A stretch of DNA of 64,000 nucleotides, from NCBI RefSeq assembly GCF_900105215.1, contig NZ_FOIP01000001.1:1572001-1636000 (forward strand). Direction: 5' to 3'. The notes below the pieces were generated by a model. It ran no database searches, was not told where the DNA came from, and saw only the letters and a program-made list of their open reading frames with translations. Below, piece after piece: positions 7,434-14,665 of this stretch. A program made the translations under genes and the position numbers. The stretch comes from Lacrimispora sphenoides. Its GTDB lineage: Bacteria; Bacillota; Clostridia; Lachnospirales; Lachnospiraceae. Every line of letters starts with the position of its first letter. The first letter of the stretch is position 1.

Positions 7434-7923
7434 AGAGACAGCAGAGCAGTTAGCAAGGACGGCGGCACTCGAGGCAGTGAAGGAATTTGAAAAATCCCAG
7501 AAAAAAAATAAACAGGTCAAGGTGTTTCAGAATGCCAAGAAGCTTATGGAGAATTATAATCGGATTTGTCAGAGCGTCCAGGAGGGTGTGTCGGAGTTGT
7601 CGGACGTGGACGATGGGGAAGAGCTGGTGGAGTTATCGGCAGAGGATATTTACATAAACAGCATCATAAAAAGTAAGCTCCGGAGCATTGTTATGATCGC
7701 GCATATTGACAAGTGCCTGAAGCTTCTGGAAGAAGAACAGATCAGGAAGGAGTCACCAGAGAAGTATGATGCGTTCAAAAGCTTCTACTTGGACAGAGAA
7801 AACCAGGAAGACATTGCGGAAAGATTTGATACTACGGATAGAACCATAAGGCGATGGATTTCTGAATTGACTGACATTCTAAGTGTATATTTATTTGGAG
7901 CAGATGCCATCGTACTGGATTAG
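7426..7923 (+). CDS. ArpU/RinA-like phage late transcription regulator
   Basis: The 165-residue helical protein ends in a sigma-70 region 4-like helix-turn-helix: DIAERFDTTDRTIRRWISELTDIL. Proteins of this size and layout (ArpU, RinA) sit just before the packaging genes of Gram-positive siphoviruses and turn on late transcription. Promoter-like sequence follows directly (7956-7984). The central acidic stretch (DVDDGEELVELS) may be flexible. The assignment rests on position and the C-terminal helix-turn-helix. Confidence 0.75.
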   Translation: MNKETAEQLARTAALEAVKEFEKSQKKNKQVKVFQNAKKLMENYNRICQSVQEGVSELSDVDDGEELVELSAEDIYINSIIKSKLRSIVMIAHIDKCLKLLEEEQIRKESPEKYDAFKSFYLDRENQEDIAERFDTTDRTIRRWISELTDILSVYLFGADAIVLD

Positions 7924-7955
7924 AGGACTTGACAAGCCGTGTCAAAATCGTGTCC

Positions 7956-7984
7956 TTGTAAAGTCCACATGGCCGATCTATAAT
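7956..7984 (+). promoter_or_regulatory. Promoter after the late regulator
   Basis: TTGTAA (7956-7961) and a consensus TATAAT (7979-7984) are 17 bp apart. Just upstream lie TTGACA at 7929 and two GTGTC boxes (7940 and 7950 area), possibly activator sites for the ArpU-like protein. The promoter faces the accessory block. About 40 bp downstream is an 11-bp stem (GGCTTCTGAGC / GCTCAGGGGCC, near 8028-8055) with two G-U pairs and no T-tract. Confidence 0.6.
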
Positions 7985-8088
7985 GATAGTATCCAAAATT
8001 AGATAAATTAGGAAATCCTCCTTTAGCGGCTTCTGAGCGCATCAGCTCAGGGGCCGTATTGATTAATAGCTGACCGGAAACAATATAA

Positions 8089-8100
8089 GAACATATGTTC
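8089..8100 (+). promoter_or_regulatory. Perfect LexA (SOS) box GAACATATGTTC
   Basis: The 12-bp palindrome GAACATATGTTC matches the Gram-positive LexA/DinR consensus GAAC-N4-GTTC exactly. It lies 10 bp upstream of the -35 of the promoter at 8110-8138, which drives the tail-fibre-like gene at 8224. The identical 12-mer recurs at 9502. This predicts induction by DNA damage, as expected of genes turned on at prophage induction. Confidence 0.7.
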
Positions 8101-8109
8101 GAAAAAAGG

Positions 8110-8138
8110 TTGACGTTTCACATTTGGTGCATTATTAT
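8110..8138 (+). promoter_or_regulatory. Promoter of the fibre-like gene, with flanking inverted repeat
   Basis: TTGACG (8110-8115) and TATTAT (8133-8138) are separated by 17 bp. GTTTCACAT at 8115-8123 overlaps the -35 and is repeated in inverse orientation as ATGTGAAAC at 8184-8192, sixty bases later. The arms could be operator halves for a looping regulator, or form a long stem in the leader RNA. Confidence 0.6.
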
Positions 8139-8223
8139 AGTTATATCATGATTGTGTTAACGAAACATACGATATCGGTTAATATGTGAAACAATGAAAA
8201 CAAATGAAAGCGAGGATTTATTT

Positions 8224-8628
8224 ATGACAGATAAAAAATATTGCATTCAACTTGCAGAATGTGATGGTAATTCTAAAGAAGTTTATTCCTTTGATGAGGT
8301 TGAGATTGGCACTTGGGTGGATGGTAAGCCAATTTATCGGAAAGTGATTTCTGGGAAGATTGCTAACGAAAGTGGTAATGCCCTTGTCTTTGCAAATGTT
8401 TCTGAACTTATGGTTGATCGGGTAATTAATTTTTACGGAAACATGATTGACAAGAATAATAGAGCTCAAATCACGTTGCAGACATCCTATAATGCAACAG
8501 CTGGATTAGATGCTGCAGTAAATATGTATTACCGTAATGATGATGGCAATATATACTATCATTTTCATGACAATGGATACTATCCAGGCTGTACAGCCTA
8601 CGTGGTTTTTGAATACACAAAGAAATAA
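8224..8628 (+). CDS. Phage fibre-tip-like protein (134 aa)
   Basis: I take the ATG at 8224 (start MTDKKYCIQLAEC), preceded by AGCGAGG, rather than the ATG ten codons upstream. The product has the EVEIGTWVDGKPIYRKVI segment and ends in GCTAYVVFEYTKK. I associate this pattern with C-terminal pieces of fibre or spike proteins of gut siphoviruses. The gene is AT-rich and lies before the terminase genes, far from the tail module. It may form a pair with the collar protein that follows. The role is inferred only. Confidence 0.55.
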   Translation: MTDKKYCIQLAECDGNSKEVYSFDEVEIGTWVDGKPIYRKVISGKIANESGNALVFANVSELMVDRVINFYGNMIDKNNRAQITLQTSYNATAGLDAAVNMYYRNDDGNIYYHFHDNGYYPGCTAYVVFEYTKK

Positions 8629-8740
8629 TGCCCCCTACGGCTGTCGGCTGTAAGCTGTGATGGTTGTAATCTTCTGGAATTGGCATTTATATGGATTTTG
8701 AAAAGAAGGCTATTAAAAAAACAAAAGCGAGGTAAATTAT

Positions 8741-9319
8741 ATGTGCGAAGATAAAAAGAGTTGTATTACAATTAATTGTGGTTGTTGTAGTAATGGTAAT
8801 GGCAATGATAGCACACCAGTTGGAACCGTAATTTCGTATATGGGAACAACGGCTCCCAAGCATTACTTAATATGCGATGGGACTATATATAATATTGACG
8901 ATTATAAAGATTTTTCACAATTCATTAAAGTTCAATTTGGTTCTTATAATTATTTTGGAGGAGACGGAACTACAACCTTTGCCGTACCTGATTTGAGAGG
9001 TGAATTTTTAAGAGGTACGGGAGCTGGTATTAGAAATACAGGAAGTGGTGCGGCTGTAGGTGTACATCAAAATGCAACAATATCCCCCGGCTGGTATAAT
9101 AATGATTATGGAACAGGCGTAGCTATCGGATTAAATGATTCAGATATCGATAGAGTAAATAATACCGTTTTAAGTGCGGAAAATACTGACTTTCTAGAAA
9201 TGGGAAATTACGGGTATATGCAATTAAATGGAACAATAAAAACATCAGCTAAGCCAATAAGGTCATTTACCTCTCGTCCTACAAATACAGCGGTTCTTTA
9301 TTGTATTAAATACGAATAA
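8741..9319 (+). CDS. Phage tail collar domain protein (192 aa)
   Basis: After a Cys-rich N terminus (CITINCGCCSNG) the protein carries a tail-collar domain: PVGTVISYMGTTAPKHYLICDG, then FGGDGTTTFAVPDLRGEFLRGTG, and a C-terminal segment with SRPTNTAVLYCIKYE. These are the hallmarks of short collar/fibre proteins. Genes of this type normally sit at the distal tail. Here it lies between the late regulator and the terminase, in AT-rich DNA with SOS boxes. It could be an auxiliary receptor-binding protein or an exported product. The collar domain is confident, the role is not. Confidence 0.75.
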   Translation: MCEDKKSCITINCGCCSNGNGNDSTPVGTVISYMGTTAPKHYLICDGTIYNIDDYKDFSQFIKVQFGSYNYFGGDGTTTFAVPDLRGEFLRGTGAGIRNTGSGAAVGVHQNATISPGWYNNDYGTGVAIGLNDSDIDRVNNTVLSAENTDFLEMGNYGYMQLNGTIKTSAKPIRSFTSRPTNTAVLYCIKYE

Positions 9320-9444
9320 AGCATTACTGATAGTGTACCAAGCAAGACATTACAGTAATGGCTTAACTTTGACGGCTGCCAGGTGTAATAGCTTTGCAGT
9401 CGATTTGCCCGGTTTATACTCTCCCAAGACATTTTCCGGGTGTT

Positions 9445-9476
9445 AAGGCTCTTAGCTTATAGCTAGGGGCCTTTTA
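9445..9476 (+). terminator. Intrinsic terminator after the collar gene
   Basis: AAGGCTCTTAGC pairs with GCTAGGGGCCTT (wobbles allowed) around a TTATA loop, and TTTT follows. It closes the two-gene fibre/collar unit and separates it from the SOS box and gene that follow. Confidence 0.7.
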
Positions 9477-9501
9477 TAATATTTTCTAATTTTACATATA
9501 C

Positions 9502-9513
9502 GAACATATGTTC
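9502..9513 (+). promoter_or_regulatory. Second perfect LexA (SOS) box GAACATATGTTC
   Basis: The same 12-mer as at 8089. Here it falls in the spacer between a possible -35 TTTACA (9491-9496) and -10 TATGCT (9514-9519), which is where LexA would block RNA polymerase. A second -10-like TATAAT (9574-9579) lies nearer the next gene but has no good -35. The predicted target is the gene at 9610. Confidence 0.65.
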
Positions 9514-9609
9514 TATGCTGATTATACAAAATGAGCTCTTGTTTTTTGGAATATCTTTCCAATAAACATGTGATATAATATAGAAAAATGTCGAAATGGG
9601 GAAAATAGT

Positions 9610-10557
9610 ATGAGATTAAAGCGTATTAATTATATCTGCAAAAGAAATGTTGTTGAACTAGAAGCTACAAAATTAGATGAAACTCAAAATAATATTCAGT
9701 ATTATAAAATAGATAACTGGATCACATTGAGAGAAAGGTTAGAAAATTTAAAAGAAGTTGATTCACTTAAGCCATATGTCGATTATCTATATGAAATCTC
9801 AGGCTTTCTTATGTTTACAGATAATGTTATGTTAGACGAACAGCAAATCCGTATGTTCGAATTAAGATTAGATATTATAAGAACAAGAGCAGATAGCATT
9901 GTGGAGTTATGCAAAAGCATAGGATATGATTATAATGATGAAGTTGAATTTGATGTAAAACTTCCAGAGGAAGCAGATATTTGTGATTTTTCAGCAAACA
10001 TTGATGATCTATCTAAAGTATTGTCGCAATGTCCTTTTTTTCAAATAAAGGACACCCAAATAAAAATACAAAAAATTGATGTTGGTAGCACTTGGCTGGA
10101 GATGGCTATAAAAGGAGCTGCTGCTTTGGGGCTTTTGGAAAAATTAACTATTATTGTTGAGAGAACATTGGCTATTTGGTCGTATATAAAGACAAATAAA
10201 TTACAGGAAGAACAATATAGGAAAGCTAAAATCGATACCGCTCAATTGGATATAATAGCAGAAGCTAATGAAACTGTGATTAAATCTCTAGTAAAGAACT
10301 TAGTGAAAGAATTGGATAATGCAAACGAAAAAAAATTAGATCCTGAAGAAGAAAGCAAGGCGGAAATGTGTTTTGATATGCTTATTAAGTTATATGATAA
10401 AGGATTGGAATTTCATAATTCAATAAGGGACCAAGAGGAACCCAAGGTTCTATTTCCGACAAGTAGAGAGTGGAAGCAGATATCTGAAAATCCCATAAAA
10501 CTATTGACCGGAAACGGTAATTTAAAAGAAGACATTGAAGACGATAATGAACAATAA
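9610..10557 (+). CDS. Unknown AT-rich protein (315 aa), possible prophage moron or defence gene
   Basis: The product is mostly helical and acidic at its C terminus (KEDIEDDNEQ). A central stretch, IDVGSTWLEMAIKGAAALGLLEKLTIIVERTLAIW, is hydrophobic and could be one membrane-associated helix pair. A Lys/Glu-rich coiled-coil-like segment (residues about 190-270) follows. I recognise no family. It has its own SOS-boxed control region and terminator and sits alone between the collar gene and terminase, typical of a moron. Abortive-infection or exclusion proteins with a membrane segment and coiled coil are a possible comparison. Confidence 0.75.
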   Translation: MRLKRINYICKRNVVELEATKLDETQNNIQYYKIDNWITLRERLENLKEVDSLKPYVDYLYEISGFLMFTDNVMLDEQQIRMFELRLDIIRTRADSIVELCKSIGYDYNDEVEFDVKLPEEADICDFSANIDDLSKVLSQCPFFQIKDTQIKIQKIDVGSTWLEMAIKGAAALGLLEKLTIIVERTLAIWSYIKTNKLQEEQYRKAKIDTAQLDIIAEANETVIKSLVKNLVKELDNANEKKLDPEEESKAEMCFDMLIKLYDKGLEFHNSIRDQEEPKVLFPTSREWKQISENPIKLLTGNGNLKEDIEDDNEQ

Positions 10558-10594
10558 GTGTTTTAGAGGCGCTCTCTCGGTACCTCTTTTCTTC

Positions 10595-10620
10595 AGAGGC
10601 GGTCAACCCCGTCTCTTTTT
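10595..10620 (+). terminator. Terminator of the 315-aa gene
   Basis: AGAGGCGG (10595-10602) pairs with CCGTCTCT (10609-10616), with one G-T pair, followed by a T-run. It isolates the unknown gene from the next unit. Confidence 0.7.
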
Positions 10621-10685
10621 TATAGCCAAAACAAACGAATGAATGAGAAAAAGCAACAAAATAAAAACTTTCTTGTGGATAGTTA

Positions 10686-10714
10686 TTGACATACGGTGCA
10701 CCGTATGATATGAT
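10686..10714 (+). promoter_or_regulatory. Strong promoter with palindromic operator in the spacer
   Basis: TTGACA (10686-10691) and TATGAT (10709-10714) have an optimal 17-bp spacer. The spacer is almost filled by the perfect 16-bp palindrome ATACGGTGCACCGTAT (10691-10706). This is the classical layout for a repressor of the TetR or similar dimeric type. No matching repressor gene is adjacent, so it should be encoded elsewhere. Confidence 0.75.
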
Positions 10715-10739
10715 AGTAACATAAGGAGGTGAGATACAG

Positions 10740-10859
10740 ATGAGAGGCAGAAGCCGAAAGAAAAAGCCCGATAGCAAACTCAAGACTTGGCTGGTCGGAG
10801 TGCTAACGGACTTAATAGTAGGAATAATCCTTCTATTCATTTCAAAGCTACTCAAGTAG
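10740..10859 (+). CDS. 39-residue basic single-span membrane peptide
   Basis: The ATG is preceded by a strong AAGGAGG. The peptide has a very basic N terminus (MRGRSRKKKPDSKLK) followed by one hydrophobic helix (LVGVLTDLIVGIILLFI) and a short Lys tail. It has its own consensus promoter, operator and terminator-like hairpin, so it is an independent transcription unit. The layout resembles small membrane toxins of type I toxin-antitoxin pairs or regulatory micropeptides, but I recognise no named family and see no antisense promoter with certainty. Confidence 0.7.
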   Translation: MRGRSRKKKPDSKLKTWLVGVLTDLIVGIILLFISKLLK

Positions 10860-10861
10860 CG

Positions 10862-10885
10862 GAGAGGGGCGAAAGCCCTTCTCTT
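10862..10885 (+). terminator. Terminator-like hairpin after the micropeptide gene
   Basis: GAGAGGGGC (10862-10870) pairs with GCCCTTCTC (10875-10883) around a GAAA tetraloop. The T-tract is weak (TTACAAC), so termination may be partial or the hairpin may stabilise the 3' end. Confidence 0.5.
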
Positions 10886-10922
10886 ACAACTATTATAACA
10901 CACTCATCTGTATAAAATCAAT

Positions 10923-11036
10923 ATGTCTGATAATTTAAGATTTTTAGGTATCTTCTTCATCGCCTTGGCATGTGCGAGACTGGCAATAGGCTTGTATTGT
11001 ATGTGGAGGGATAGCCGTGGAAGAAAAGAAGATTAG
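10923..11036 (+). CDS. Possible 37-residue membrane peptide
   Basis: A short frame starting MSDNLRFLGIFFIALACARL has one hydrophobic helix and a charged tail (MWRDSRGRKED). It overlaps the next gene by 20 bp. No clear ribosome site precedes it, so it may be only the leader in which the next gene's GGAGG lies. Low confidence. Confidence 0.3.
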   Translation: MSDNLRFLGIFFIALACARLAIGLYCMWRDSRGRKED

Positions 11037-11202
11037 GTCACAGGACAAATGGAACGCAAAAGCCGGTCTGATCAGTAAATCCTATAAACTGAAACGGGAA
11101 TTGACAGAACAGTTCGCAGAGGCCTGTGAGAAGGCAGGAGTTAGCCAGGCAGGACAGATTACCAAAATGATGAAAGAGTTTATTGCTGAACAGAACAAGT
11201 AG
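11017..11202 (+). CDS. Small ribbon-helix-helix-like protein (61 aa)
   Basis: A GTG start has GGAGG eight bases upstream. The sequence, with ISKSYKLKRELTEQFAEACEKAGVSQAGQITKMMKEFI, fits an Arc/CopG-type fold: a short strand, a helix, a turn containing GVSQA, then a second helix. It may regulate packaging or the adjacent accessory genes. It could also be the repressor for a nearby palindrome, but that is not shown. Confidence 0.6.
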   Translation: MEEKKIRSQDKWNAKAGLISKSYKLKRELTEQFAEACEKAGVSQAGQITKMMKEFIAEQNK

Positions 11203-11287
11203 TGCAGGGAAGCATTCGGGAAACCGGGTGCTTTTTCTATTGCATGAAAATGTTTTGATATCTAAAACAACGAAAGGAGTGAGCCTG

Positions 11288-11794
11288 ATGGCATTGACCA
11301 AGAAACAGAAATTTTTTATAGAAGAATACTTGATTGATCTTAATGCCACGCAGGCAGCCATAAGAGCAGGATATTCCTCAGATACGGCAAAAGAAATTGG
11401 TTGTGAGAACTTAACAAAACCTAACATTCGTACGCATATAGACAAAGCCATGGCGGAGCGATCCCGTCGCACTGGGGTGAATGCCGATCGGGTAGTTCAG
11501 GAGCTTGCAAAGATCGCCTTTGTAAATGCTGTGGACGTAATTGATCCAGACACCGCTACCGTGAAAGAAGATGCTCTTCCGGAAGACACGGCTGCGATCC
11601 AGTCCGTAAAGGTTAAGACCTTTGGCGAAGATGGTCTTGAAAGAGAAATCAAGATGGCAGATAAGATTAAGGCTCTAGAGCTGTTGGGCAAGCACATGGG
11701 AATGTTCAAGGAAAAAGTGGATTTGACTGTTCAGACTTCTGAGAAGTTGGATGATATCATGTCCCAGATGGGCGGTGAGGGCCTTGAAGAGTAG
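11288..11794 (+). CDS. terS: Terminase small subunit
   Basis: The ATG at 11288 has AAGGAG upstream. The 168-residue product starts MALTKKQKFFIEEYLIDLN, followed by ATQAAIRAGYS, the usual N-terminal DNA-binding helix-turn-helix of the Terminase_2 family. The remainder is the oligomerisation region. It recognises phage DNA and hands it to the large subunit. It overlaps the start of the large-subunit gene. Upstream in-frame codons lack a ribosome site and the family start is at MALTKK. Confidence 0.92.
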   Translation: MALTKKQKFFIEEYLIDLNATQAAIRAGYSSDTAKEIGCENLTKPNIRTHIDKAMAERSRRTGVNADRVVQELAKIAFVNAVDVIDPDTATVKEDALPEDTAAIQSVKVKTFGEDGLEREIKMADKIKALELLGKHMGMFKEKVDLTVQTSEKLDDIMSQMGGEGLEE

Positions 11795-13145
11795 TAGCTT
11801 TCCTCTGTCTCAGAAATACATTGATTTCATAAACACGGTGGACGGAGTAGACGCAGACTTCTTGGAGGGGACTACTGCCAGCGGAAAAACTACCGTAGGG
11901 GCTGGTGTTAAGTTCATGCGCATGGTGAGCCGTAGCAATAAGAAACTGCACATCATAGCATCAAAGACAACCGGTACTGCAGAGAAGAACGTTATTCAGC
12001 AGGATAATGGGATTCTGGATCTACACCAGAGCGCAAGGTATTACGGCAACGGGGATAAGGATTATAAAATACCTCATATCGTATTTGAGGGAAAGATCAT
12101 CTTTGTCCTGGGATATGATAACCGTGATAAGTGGGAGCTGGTTCTGGGTTCTCAGTTCGGCTGTGTTTATATTGATGAAATCAACACGGCCAACATTGAT
12201 TTTGTACGAGAGGTAGCCACCAGAAACGATTATCTCATGGCAACACTCAACCCAGATGATCCTAACCTCCCGATCTACAAGGAATTTATAAACCGATCTC
12301 GACCATATAAAAAATACGCTGCAGATGTGCCAGCAGAGATCATGGCAGAGCTTACGGAAGCGCCAGTATCCAAGTGGAGGTACTGGTTTTTTACGTTCAG
12401 GGATAATCTCTCCCTGACAGAGGAAGCCATACAGAAAAAGATCCGATCAGCTCCACCAGGCACTAAGCTTTACAAGAATAAGATCCAGGGTCTAAGAGGA
12501 AAAGCAACCGGTCTGATTTTTCCGAACTTTGACCGTAAAAAACACGTGGTCAGCAAAACCTGGGTAAAGCAGCAGATCGAATCCGGAAAGATTAAGGTCA
12601 AGAAGTTCTCAGCTGCCCTGGACACATCTTATTCCAGCAAAAGCCCGGATACCATTGCAATGATCTTCCAGGCAATTACCATGGACCGGAAGGTGATTGT
12701 CCTTGATGAGAAGGTGTACAGCAACGCTGATCTGTCCATTCCTCTGGCTCCATCGGATACTACTCTAAAGTTTGTGGACTTCCTGGAACGGAACCGTAAG
12801 GAGTGGGGCCTTGCAAAAGATGTATTTATAGATTGTGCCGATCAGGCAACGATCACGGAACTTAAAAAGTATAAGAGGCTCAAAGGCTGCCTGTATAATT
12901 TCCATGACTCATACAAAAAGGTAACGATTCTTGACCGTATCAACCTCATGTTGGGCTGGATCACACAGGGCTGCTATCTGGTCGTGGATACCTGCACAGA
13001 GCACATGGGAGAGCTGGACCGGTATTCTTGGCAGGAAGATAAGGACGAACCGGAGGACCGCAACGATCATACAATCAACGCCAGCCAGTATGGGTGGATC
13101 CCGTACCGAAATTTGATAGGATTTGAGGAGGAAGAAAAGAAATGA
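11784..13145 (+). CDS. terL: Terminase large subunit
   Basis: The ATPase domain has Walker A EGTTASGKTT near residues 29-38 and Walker B CVYIDEIN. The C-terminal nuclease half has LDTSYSSKSPDT and, near its end, DHTINASQYGW, as in PBSX/SPP1-type terminases. It pumps DNA into proheads and cuts it. The start is uncertain: a TTG at 11784 after GGTGAGGG fits the family N terminus, and an ATG at 11751 is possible but would overlap more of terS. The stop overlaps the portal start (ATGA). Confidence 0.92.
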   Translation: MKSSSFPLSQKYIDFINTVDGVDADFLEGTTASGKTTVGAGVKFMRMVSRSNKKLHIIASKTTGTAEKNVIQQDNGILDLHQSARYYGNGDKDYKIPHIVFEGKIIFVLGYDNRDKWELVLGSQFGCVYIDEINTANIDFVREVATRNDYLMATLNPDDPNLPIYKEFINRSRPYKKYAADVPAEIMAELTEAPVSKWRYWFFTFRDNLSLTEEAIQKKIRSAPPGTKLYKNKIQGLRGKATGLIFPNFDRKKHVVSKTWVKQQIESGKIKVKKFSAALDTSYSSKSPDTIAMIFQAITMDRKVIVLDEKVYSNADLSIPLAPSDTTLKFVDFLERNRKEWGLAKDVFIDCADQATITELKKYKRLKGCLYNFHDSYKKVTILDRINLMLGWITQGCYLVVDTCTEHMGELDRYSWQEDKDEPEDRNDHTINASQYGWIPYRNLIGFEEEEKK

Positions 13146-14665
13146 GGTGGGTATCAGCATTGAGTGATAACATAAAACGGGGTATCCGCAGCTGGCTCCA
13201 GATACAGCCAAGCGGAGGAACTGCCATACAGATCAATGAGATTATGGACTTTGAACTTCATGCCATCCGCAACCGAATCTGGTACCGTGGTGATGGAAAT
13301 GAACTGGAGCAGCTTTACCAGCAGACCGCCGAGTTTGCAGATCAGTATAAATTTTGGGCATCCAAGTGCACCCCAGGAATGGAAATGAGAAAGATCCATA
13401 CCGGCTTGCCTGGCTTAATCGTTCGTGTTTTGACAGGGATTGTCTTATCGGACATGAATGACTTTGACTTTGATAACGAGGCGCAGGCTGGCTTGTGGAA
13501 GGATATAGAGAAAAAGAACCGTTTTCGAAAGAAGCTGGAAGGGTGCTTAAAAGAAGTATTGTATATCGGTGATGGTGCATGGAAAGTGACATTCAACACA
13601 AAGAAAAGTAAATTTCCTATCCTTCAATGGTATCCAGGGGAACGGGTAGAGTTAGTCTATGATGCCGATGAGCTGGAAGAGGTGGTGTTTAAAACGCCAT
13701 ACACAGAAAAACATAAGCGTTACGTCTTATATGAGCATTACGGCTATGGATACATACGGAATGAGTTGTTTGTGGAAGATCGTCAGGTAGATCTAAAATC
13801 TATTGATAAGACGAAGAACCTGTGTGATTACCAGTTTGATAGCAGTACCATACTTGCAGTGCCACTAAAGATATACGAGAGCACGAAATACGAAGGCCGG
13901 GGCGGATCCATTTTTGATGGGAAGCTGGATAGTTTCGATGCTTTTGACGAAGCCTGGAGCCAATGGATGGACGCACTGCGGGCCGGCAGGGCCAGAACCT
14001 TTATACCGGAATCTTACATACCAAGAAATCCAGAAACGGGTGAGCTGATAAGGCCCAATCCATTCGATAATCGTTTCATTTCCGGTGATGACAACATGGG
14101 TGAGGACGGCAAGAATATGATTAACACGGAACAGCCGAATATCCCCCATGAAAGCTATCTTGCCAGTTATGTGACCGCCTTGGATCTCTGCCTGCAGGGA
14201 ATCATATCACCCAGTACTCTTGGTATTGATATGAAGAAGCTGGATAATGCGGAAGCCCAGCGGGAGAAGGAAAAGGCTACGCTTTATACCCGTAATGCTG
14301 TGGTAGAGGCTTTACAGGAATCTTTGCCGGAGATTATCGCCACTTGCATCAACGCCTATCACATCCTTCTTATGCAGCCAGTGGAAGAGGTAAAGGTGCA
14401 AATTCCGTTCGGAGAATATGCCAACCCGTCCTTTGAAAGCCAGGTGGAAACAATGTCAAAAGCCCGGCCGGGATCCCCAGTCATGAGTATTGAGGCCCAG
14501 GTGGAGGAAATGTGGGGCGATAGCAAGGACGATAAATGGAAGGCGGGGGAGGTGAGCCGACTAAAACATGAGCTTGGGATCATGGAAACAGAGGAACCAA
14601 ACGTAGCCGGCTATGATGGAATGGAGGGTGCAGCCAATGCGCCAGAAACAGGAATTACCGAGTGA
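13142..14665 (+). CDS. Portal protein (SPP1 gp6-like)
   Basis: This 507-residue protein follows the large terminase by a 4-bp overlap. It has the portal-type layout: an N-terminal helical part, a wing domain, and an Asp/Glu-rich crown region, with the AQREKEKATLYTRNAVVEAL segment typical of SPP1-like portals. It forms the dodecameric ring at the capsid vertex. The assignment is from gene order and that segment. Confidence 0.88.
   Translation: MRWVSALSDNIKRGIRSWLQIQPSGGTAIQINEIMDFELHAIRNRIWYRGDGNELEQLYQQTAEFADQYKFWASKCTPGMEMRKIHTGLPGLIVRVLTGIVLSDMNDFDFDNEAQAGLWKDIEKKNRFRKKLEGCLKEVLYIGDGAWKVTFNTKKSKFPILQWYPGERVELVYDADELEEVVFKTPYTEKHKRYVLYEHYGYGYIRNELFVEDRQVDLKSIDKTKNLCDYQFDSSTILAVPLKIYESTKYEGRGGSIFDGKLDSFDAFDEAWSQWMDALRAGRARTFIPESYIPRNPETGELIRPNPFDNRFISGDDNMGEDGKNMINTEQPNIPHESYLASYVTALDLCLQGIISPSTLGIDMKKLDNAEAQREKEKATLYTRNAVVEALQESLPEIIATCINAYHILLMQPVEEVKVQIPFGEYANPSFESQVETMSKARPGSPVMSIEAQVEEMWGDSKDDKWKAGEVSRLKHELGIMETEEPNVAGYDGMEGAANAPETGITE

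Noticed and set aside
10385..10903. Reverse-strand frame of 172 codons across the micropeptide region
   Set aside because: It runs through two terminators and a promoter on the other strand and has no ribosome site.
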